From: JBMOLK01 sp049325575
Lineage (GTDB): Bacteria; Bacillota; Clostridia; Acetivibrionales; Acetivibrionaceae
NCBI GenBank assembly: GCA_049325575.1
Contig: JBMOLK010000295.1
Span: 1-38,107 of the forward strand
Direction: 5' to 3'
Length of the DNA: 38,107 nucleotides
Under the pieces are notes generated by a model. It saw nothing but the letters and a program-made list of their open reading frames with translations, was not told the DNA's origin and ran no database searches. Positions 32,729-38,107 of the stretch are shown one piece after another (the first letter of the stretch is position 1; the number at the start of each line of letters is the position of its first letter). Position numbers and translations under genes: made by a program.

Positions 32729-34936
32729 TTATACTGGAATTCCAAGTACTTTTCTCTTTAAGATTGTGTAGTCAGTTGAGTTAATAAGTCCGTCATTATT
32801 CATATCTGCATTTTCAAGTGTAACATTTACACCAGCAGGAAGTGTAATCTTAAGGATATATCTCTTCATCAATGTTACGTCAGTTGAATTTACTAGCTTA
32901 TCACTATTTAAGTCACCCTTTATTGCGTCGGTAACAATACCGCCCTGATATGTTTCGTTCGGGAAGTAAGTAGCTATAACACCCATTGCAAGAGCTGTAT
33001 CAACTTGAGCCCAGAATCTGTGGTAGTTCATTACAGGAGCTTCTTTCTTAACCCATGCATCATATACCTTCTGGTAGTCAGGGTCTTGTTTGTATTTTGT
33101 ACGGATGTCTATGAACTTAACTCCAGGTTGGATCTTGTCACCGTTAGGCATAGTTCCGCTCCAGCCATTAGGAACAAATACTTCCTGATCAAAGAAACGG
33201 CTGTAGTCTCCACGTGCTTCTACTGAAACTATACCCCTTTCATCTGAAGAGTAGTAGTTGTACCAGATAGCATCAACCAATTTCTTAGCGATGTCTAATG
33301 ATTCCTGGTCAAATGTTGCCCATTTCTTTGTAGCTGCTGCATAAGTTGCAAGTGCATTTGCCAATGATCCTGCAACACCAATGTCCTGACCTCTTGAAGT
33401 AACTGTTACATGGAGGTTTGGATTGCCTGTGTATGTTCCATTCCATGTATCAGGCTGTCCATCCCAGTCTATACCGCCTGGTATTGAGAAGTTGCCATTT
33501 TCAAATCTAACTTCCTTCTTAACCCATGATATCCATTTGTCCATAAGGTCTTTAGACATTTGGTCTCCGGATTCAAGGTAGAGTTCAGCTATACGCTGCA
33601 TTGACCATGCCTGGAATCCAAACCATGTGTTACTGCCTGGATCTTCATATACAGGGTTTTCAACATATGCCATTCCGTAGAATGTTGATGTTCCTACAGG
33701 ATATTTTTCATATCTTCCGTTCCATGAGTTGGTAGCTCCACCAGCTATAGCACCTTCTGCTGACTGTAACCATCTGTAGAACTCTACCTGTCTCTTTAAG
33801 CTTGCTGTCCAGTCTTTCTTACCATTTGCTGATTTTGGAGCAAATGCAGGGTCATTTACCATTACCCATGCCTGCATTGGGTTCTGATATCCAAAGTGGT
33901 TGTGGCTTGCGCCGATCTTCCATGCCCATGAACTTCCTATACCGCCACCCCATGATGTATACCATGCCAAGAGGTAGTGTGCACTGTCATAACCTGTACC
34001 AGGTGTCTTACCTTGTGCACCTATCTTCATGAAGTACTTGTCAAACATGTTGTATCTTAAGAAGTCACCAGCTTTAGTTGCTTTTGTTATAAGAGGAGCA
34101 ACTACTGTTCCTTTACCCTGTGCTTTAGCCCATTTGTTTGCCCAGTACATTGCCTGTACACCACGAGCATCTGCGTCAGGAGCGTTTGTATAACGCCATT
34201 GTCTTGAATATGACTGGTCTTTTGTGAAAAGATCAAGGAATCCGTTTGGTCCACCATGCTTGAACTCTTCTATTGATGGATGAGGAATTGTTTCCCAGGT
34301 TGATTCCTGTACTCCTCTTTGGAATGTGTTGATAAATGTAGCTGTAGTTCCTGTACCGAATCCATACCAGTTATCAACGTCCATGAGCCAGTGCATTGTG
34401 TACATGTTTGGACCATATGCTGCTGTCAAGTCAGTGTGTATAGGGTCGCTACCTACTGTTGTTCCTGTGAAGTCCAACTGGGAAGGATAATTATCTGGAA
34501 GTTCCCATTCTGGAGCATATGTAGCAGGTTTGTTTGGTGTGTACATTGACATACCAGGCTGCTCTGTGCTTTCAGGAATCATCCATTTTTCAGTGATTTC
34601 CCATGCTTTTGCAAGTGGAGCCCAATCACCTGAAAATTGACCATACATTGCTTCAAGCCACATATAGTAACTGAAGGCTTCACTTGTTGTAACGTGACCT
34701 AAGTCAGGTGCTTCAACAAGCAATTTTTCGACTGAGTGATAAGGGATTCCCTCATCTGCACTAAAATATCCGCTTGCAGGGTTTTTAATTTTTCCGTAAA
34801 AGTCCATAAACAGATCCTTATACGATGTTCCTTTTGCTGTAGGCGCTTTTATAGGTCCAGCTGCAAATACTGCAACAGGCGCCATTAGGGATACTAGTAA
34901 AGCAACTACCAATAAGATTGAAATTTTCTTAACCAT
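32729..34936 (-). CDS. GH48 cellulase with type I dockerin (copy B)
   Basis: 735 residues, with the same plan as copy A: signal peptide to about VFA-AG, GH48 domain with the same VEAPDLGHVTTSEA acid residues, then a linker and dockerin. It differs from copy A in the first 65 or so residues, in a few residues after 560, in the linker (GGIVTDAI instead of a proline run) and in the first dockerin repeat (GDLNSDKLVNSTD, LMKRYIL). Both dockerin repeats keep ST. The start follows GAAGGG at a purine-rich leader. It is transcribed between the GH9 gene and copy A. Confidence 0.95.
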   Translation of the reverse strand: MVKKISILLVVALLVSLMAPVAVFAAGPIKAPTAKGTSYKDLFMDFYGKIKNPASGYFSADEGIPYHSVEKLLVEAPDLGHVTTSEAFSYYMWLEAMYGQFSGDWAPLAKAWEITEKWMIPESTEQPGMSMYTPNKPATYAPEWELPDNYPSQLDFTGTTVGSDPIHTDLTAAYGPNMYTMHWLMDVDNWYGFGTGTTATFINTFQRGVQESTWETIPHPSIEEFKHGGPNGFLDLFTKDQSYSRQWRYTNAPDADARGVQAMYWANKWAKAQGKGTVVAPLITKATKAGDFLRYNMFDKYFMKIGAQGKTPGTGYDSAHYLLAWYTSWGGGIGSSWAWKIGASHNHFGYQNPMQAWVMVNDPAFAPKSANGKKDWTASLKRQVEFYRWLQSAEGAIAGGATNSWNGRYEKYPVGTSTFYGMAYVENPVYEDPGSNTWFGFQAWSMQRIAELYLESGDQMSKDLMDKWISWVKKEVRFENGNFSIPGGIDWDGQPDTWNGTYTGNPNLHVTVTSRGQDIGVAGSLANALATYAAATKKWATFDQESLDIAKKLVDAIWYNYYSSDERGIVSVEARGDYSRFFDQEVFVPNGWSGTMPNGDKIQPGVKFIDIRTKYKQDPDYQKVYDAWVKKEAPVMNYHRFWAQVDTALAMGVIATYFPNETYQGGIVTDAIKGDLNSDKLVNSTDVTLMKRYILKITLPAGVNVTLENADMNNDGLINSTDYTILKRKVLGIPV
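33309..34675 (-). repeat. Direct repeat: identical internal block of GH48-B
   Basis: Partner of 30963-32329. Identity includes synonymous positions, so it reflects recent copying, not just protein constraint. Confidence 0.85.
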
Positions 34937-35003
34937 TCTTCCCTTCTTCCCCTTTCATTTATACATTTTTATTGTTTAAGTCATACGATGTCATAATGCT
35001 GCT

Positions 35004-35039
35004 TATCTGCAATTAATTCATTCCCCCTTTTTGCAGATA
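35004..35039 (-). other. Possible leader hairpin of GH48-B
   Basis: TATCTGCA and TGCAGATA form an 8-bp stem enclosing a loop with a purine-rich AAAAAGGGGGAA on the minus strand, about 70 bp before the start codon. Its role is unknown. Confidence 0.3.
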
Positions 35040-35122
35040 CATTTTTTAAGCATTACTTCCATCATAAAACTAAGCTAAACTAAAATCTAGTCAATTTCAT
35101 ATACCTACATACTCATTCATTA

Positions 35123-36700
35123 TCATACTGGAGCAGGAATAATCCTAAGTACAACTCTCTTCAAGATTGTATAGTCAGTTGAGTTAACAAGTCCGTCCTT
35201 ATTTAAATCAGCTGCCTTTTCATTAATAGTAGCAGGAATTCCAAGTACTCTTCTCTTTAACAATGTAACGTCTGTGGAATCAATAGCACCGTCATCATTT
35301 AAGTCGCCAAGTTTAAATGTAGGTGATGGTGATGGTGAAGGTATTACAACATTACCAAAATATTTAACCATACCTGCAGCTGCACCTACAAAGCTTGCAT
35401 TGTAATCGATTGCAACTTCGGTGTACTGATACTGGTTAATATCATCAATAAATTGGTCGGTTGCATTTGGTCCACCAATTAATGAACCTGTTAATTCATA
35501 TTTTGCTTCAGGAGCACCCATTACAGGATGTGCAGCTCTGTGGTGAGGATGTTTAGGCCATTTTGTGCCCATTCCGATTATATATGACATGTTTAAAGGA
35601 TTACTTCCCAATGCATAATCTATCTGAGATTTTGCAAATGTTTTTAATTTCTCGTCATTTGTATGCTTGTAGTAAAGTAAAGCAAGCATTGCTTCTGCTG
35701 ATGCATATCTTAATACACCCCAGTTATGCAAATATCTTAATCCGCCTGGAGTTTTAGCCAGTGAGTTCATCCAGTAGTTAAAGCTAAAATTCAATGCGTC
35801 TTTGTAAATTTGTTTTCCTGTTATTTCCATAAGTTTGTAATGTACAGGGAGATACATGTCGTCCCAGCACATTGTCCACTTGTGTTGGAATGGATCATCA
35901 TTGTATTTGTTTCTCTTTGTTACGTTGACTTCAGCTTCTGCCAAGTATGTTTCATTTTTTTCGATTATGTAGAGCCAAACAGCTGCCCATGCCATATCAT
36001 CATATATACTTCCTGACGCATAGAAAGACTGTTCATCATAAAATCCTGGGTTTGTTTTAGCCTTTGCGTATAAAGTTTTAGCTGCCGCTAAACATTTGTT
36101 TGCATAAGCAGCATCAATATTCTTGTAGTTTAAGTACATGATGGATAATGCTGCTGATGTCAATCCTGTTACTTCAGAACCAGGGTTAGCTGTTTTAACA
36201 GGCCTTGTTCCTGTCTGATTTTCAGGAGAACCCCAGTAACCATGGTCTGCACCACCGTCTCCAACCTGATGATAGAAAGTATTTGGGTCTGGATGGCACT
36301 TTAAAAGATAATCTGTGAAAAGCTTAAGAGTAGAAAGCATCTTTTGAGTGTTTCCTGTAGCATCAAGCACGTCCTTGAATTCATACAGAGTCCAACCTAA
36401 AGTAGCTGCTGCATATGCCTGTGGCAAACCAAACTTAACGTGGTCACCTGCATCATGGAATCCACCTGTAAGGTCTTTTCCAACAGTGCTTCCGTCACTT
36501 GTGTGACAAGCACCTCTCCAACTGAAATAGTTGCCTGTAGCTACATCTTTACCGCATCTGTTGGCATCAAAGAATACAATTGATTTTGTCAAGGCTTCTG
36601 AGTAGTTGTAGTCAGCAGCAAATGCCAAATTGGCAGGCACAAGACATGCCCCTAGCATCGATACTACCAATAGTAGTACCACGATCTTTTTCATACTCAT
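35123..36700 (-). CDS. GH9 endoglucanase with type I dockerin
   Basis: I take ATG 36698-36700 after AGGGAGG (525 residues); another in-frame ATG is two codons on. The signal peptide ends near LAFA-AD. The GH9 domain (about 30-440) shows DLTGGFHDAGDHVKFG (the DAGD base), HPHHRAAH, and QYQYTEVAIDYNASFVG with the acid Glu. A PSPSPSP linker leads straight to a dockerin with GDLNDDGAIDSTD and ADLNKDGLVNSTD. There is no CBM3c or Ig domain, as in CelT and Cel9M. It cuts inside cellulose chains and should act with the GH48 enzymes on the cellulosome. It is the first gene of the leftward cluster. Confidence 0.94.
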   Translation of the reverse strand: MSMKKIVVLLLVVSMLGACLVPANLAFAADYNYSEALTKSIVFFDANRCGKDVATGNYFSWRGACHTSDGSTVGKDLTGGFHDAGDHVKFGLPQAYAAATLGWTLYEFKDVLDATGNTQKMLSTLKLFTDYLLKCHPDPNTFYHQVGDGGADHGYWGSPENQTGTRPVKTANPGSEVTGLTSAALSIMYLNYKNIDAAYANKCLAAAKTLYAKAKTNPGFYDEQSFYASGSIYDDMAWAAVWLYIIEKNETYLAEAEVNVTKRNKYNDDPFQHKWTMCWDDMYLPVHYKLMEITGKQIYKDALNFSFNYWMNSLAKTPGGLRYLHNWGVLRYASAEAMLALLYYKHTNDEKLKTFAKSQIDYALGSNPLNMSYIIGMGTKWPKHPHHRAAHPVMGAPEAKYELTGSLIGGPNATDQFIDDINQYQYTEVAIDYNASFVGAAAGMVKYFGNVVIPSPSPSPTFKLGDLNDDGAIDSTDVTLLKRRVLGIPATINEKAADLNKDGLVNSTDYTILKRVVLRIIPAPV

Positions 36701-37307
36701 TTTACAAATTCCTCCCTTCAAAAATTAAGAGTTATGGATTAAACCATAAATAATATATATATTGCAAAACACAACAACAATTGTGTTTTTCACACAGTAA
36801 TCCAACTTGTGTATACCTAATCCAACCACATGTTATAGAGGAAGTGAGCATTGAATAGAAAAAAGAATAGCTAAGGATATTTTCCAAAGAAAGCATCGTA
36901 CTATCTATCAAATGTTAAGCTAATGATAATATATATCACACTAATATGAGAACTTGTTTGGGGTATCGAAGAATGTTATGAAGGGTTGAAAGAATATTTG
37001 CTGCTTAGAAGCGGAAGCATTTTTTAAAAAAGCTATTTGTGTTACCAATATTACTATTACAATAATACACCTTTTTCTGTGGGAATTTAAATAAGTAGGA
37101 CGGTAAATCTCATAACAAGTGTATGTAGTTAAATTAAGCAGTGTCAGATATTCAGTTTTCAAAGTTCTACTCTAACTTACAGTTTACGCCTTTAGCAGTT
37201 CACATAACACATGCCGTATACAGATGAGAACCCTATTAAAGCATATAAATAAACTAAGTGTACTATAATTATAATACACAATATCCTTCTATGCAAGTCA
37301 TAAAATT
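36701..37307. other. Long gene-free region upstream of the cellulase cluster
   Basis: About 600 bp of AT-rich DNA before the GH9 gene, with no supported frame. Near the gene are the hairpin and direct repeats listed at 36766-36826. Farther out I see only AT-rich sequence. It probably holds the cluster promoter and regulator sites. Confidence 0.5.
36766..36826 (-). promoter_or_regulatory. Inverted and direct repeats upstream of GH9
   Basis: AAAACACAA/TTGTGTTTT (36766-36774 and 36781-36789) is a 9-bp inverted repeat. TAATCCAAC occurs twice (36798-36806 and 36818-36826) with a period of exactly 20 bp, two helical turns. They lie 66-126 bp upstream of the start codon. A regulator-binding region is a reasonable guess. 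Confidence 0.4.
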
Positions 37308-37454
37308 ATGAACGTTAATAAAAGGACCAGTTTCTTAATAATAATCTTTCTTTATTCTATTATAACACTTATATTAGGGATTTCCAACTCAGTTTATAAA
37401 GATATTTTTAGAAAGGGACCATCCAAAACTACCGAAATAACGATGCAAAAATAG
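37308..37454 (+). CDS. Possible 48-residue single-span membrane peptide
   Basis: An open frame from ATG 37308 encodes a short basic N-terminus, one hydrophobic helix (FLIIIFLYSIITLILGI) and a polar tail with several Lys. The composition looks like a membrane peptide, but no ribosome site precedes it, so it may be a chance frame or a decayed gene. Confidence 0.25.
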   Translation: MNVNKRTSFLIIIFLYSIITLILGISNSVYKDIFRKGPSKTTEITMQK

Positions 37455-37647
37455 CTTTCCCTTACAGCGAACCTAGCTATAGCTTCTACTGTTATGCAGC
37501 TGCCTTCGAAAACCATTATCTGCACCGTTAATATAAACATCAACTTAAATTTATTTTTTACTTTGTCAAATCTTGCAATATTACATAATCAATTAATATT
37601 TGCTGTATTTATATATTTCTCTTTTTTTTATCTTCATAAGTCTATAT

Positions 37648-38106
37648 TTACGATTCCTTCTCTTCCTCACTAACAATCTCTTCATTTTTCTCTTCTGTCT
37701 CTGCCATTTTTTCTTCGTTATTCACTTCTTGGGCAGCAGTTGTTATGATTTCCTGCTTCGTACCACACTTCGGACAATATGCAACTTCACTCTCAAGTTC
37801 GGCATTACATTCAGGGCATAACTTAATATTCCTTAATTTTAAAATTTGCTGCTTCATTGTTTTGATATTATCCTTATAGGAAACAACACTTTCACACAGT
37901 TCTTTAAAAGCCTCTTCAACTTGATCACCTTTTTCATATGCTTCGAATACAATTTTACCTATTTGCGCATAAACTTTCTGAATTTTTTCTTCTTCTGAAC
38001 TAATGTTCATATTTAATTTGGTTACCTCAACCAGATCACTGGACTTCTTTGCTGCAACCTTGGCTGTTTCAGTTACTTTCTTTGTAATATCCTTTAAAAA
38101 TGTCAT
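37648..38106 (-). CDS. Coiled-coil zinc-ribbon protein
   Basis: 152 residues, with the ATG one base from the right edge, so the ribosome site cannot be checked and a longer frame is possible. The N-terminal 95 residues are helical and charged (FLKDITKKVTETAKVAAKKS, then a heptad-like stretch). A zinc ribbon follows, CPEC-x10-CPKC (about residues 97-114), and then a very acidic tail. Such proteins are common in Firmicutes next to various genes and have no known function. No signal peptide or membrane helix is seen. Confidence 0.75.
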   Translation of the reverse strand: MTFLKDITKKVTETAKVAAKKSSDLVEVTKLNMNISSEEEKIQKVYAQIGKIVFEAYEKGDQVEEAFKELCESVVSYKDNIKTMKQQILKLRNIKLCPECNAELESEVAYCPKCGTKQEIITTAAQEVNNEEKMAETEEKNEEIVSEEEKES

Positions 38107-38107
38107 A

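Noticed and set aside
31973..34549. Matching 76-residue plus-strand frames inside both GH48 genes
   Set aside because: They are shadow frames; they match only because the underlying GH48 DNA is identical, and they have no ribosome sites.
36941..37162. 73-residue minus-strand frame upstream of GH9
   Set aside because: No ribosome site, no family resemblance and AT-driven composition; treated as non-coding.

Overview
The window looks like chromosome of a low-GC, spore-forming, cellulosome-producing anaerobic Clostridia, of the Acetivibrio (Clostridium) thermocellus / Ruminiclostridium type. The grounds are three secreted cellulases (two GH48, one GH9) that end in type I dockerins with Ser-Thr at the cohesin-recognition positions, a YtxC sporulation gene, a cytosolic hydrogenase-like sensor, and strong purine-rich ribosome binding sites with several TTG starts. 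I do not name a species. No tRNA, rRNA, CRISPR array, phage or transposase gene was seen.

Layout. 1-5.7 kb: 5' part of an 8-oxoguanine glycosylase gene, a DUF6062 protein with two CxxC/CxxH modules, a lipoprotein L,D-transpeptidase, a P-loop/Asp23-like fusion, ytxC and a DUF6873 protein. 5.7-9.8 kb: a region of small genes and RNA-like hairpins (possible small RNA, 48-aa Cys-rich peptide, M20 amidohydrolase, PC4/YdbC protein, Spo0E-like peptide, DUF378 membrane protein, two unknown peptides). 9.8-16.5 kb: an H-cluster/chemotaxis-receptor fusion, YebC, an orphan histidine kinase, a CoA-binding protein, YigZ, signal peptidase I and a NUDIX protein. 16.6-23.7 kb: HflX with a JAMM-like N-terminal extension, dinB with a perfect SOS box plus a small companion, an alpha/beta hydrolase, an alpha-oxoamine synthase and a zinc alcohol dehydrogenase. 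24-30 kb: an exported protein with two copper-amine-oxidase-like domains, then dut, a U32 peptidase, an alkaline-phosphatase-superfamily enzyme and zapA. 30.3-36.7 kb: the cellulase cluster, transcribed leftward as GH9, GH48-B, GH48-A. 37.6 kb to the end: a coiled-coil zinc-ribbon protein.

The cellulase cluster is the clearest functional unit. A processive GH48 cellulase and a GH9 endoglucanase are classic cellulosome partners, and here the GH48 gene is doubled. The two copies share about 1.37 kb in which I see no difference, while their ends differ, which points to recent gene conversion. Running through the whole window is a 101-bp, TA-flanked, terminal-inverted-repeat element (four full copies, two end fragments) that looks like a non-autonomous MITE. 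Three of the four copies sit 20-60 bp upstream of housekeeping start codons. The other items most worth checking are the JAMM-like motif fused to HflX, the H-cluster domain fused to a chemotaxis signalling domain, the three-hairpin candidate RNA near 6.05 kb, and a possible sigma-I-type promoter at 23.8 kb.
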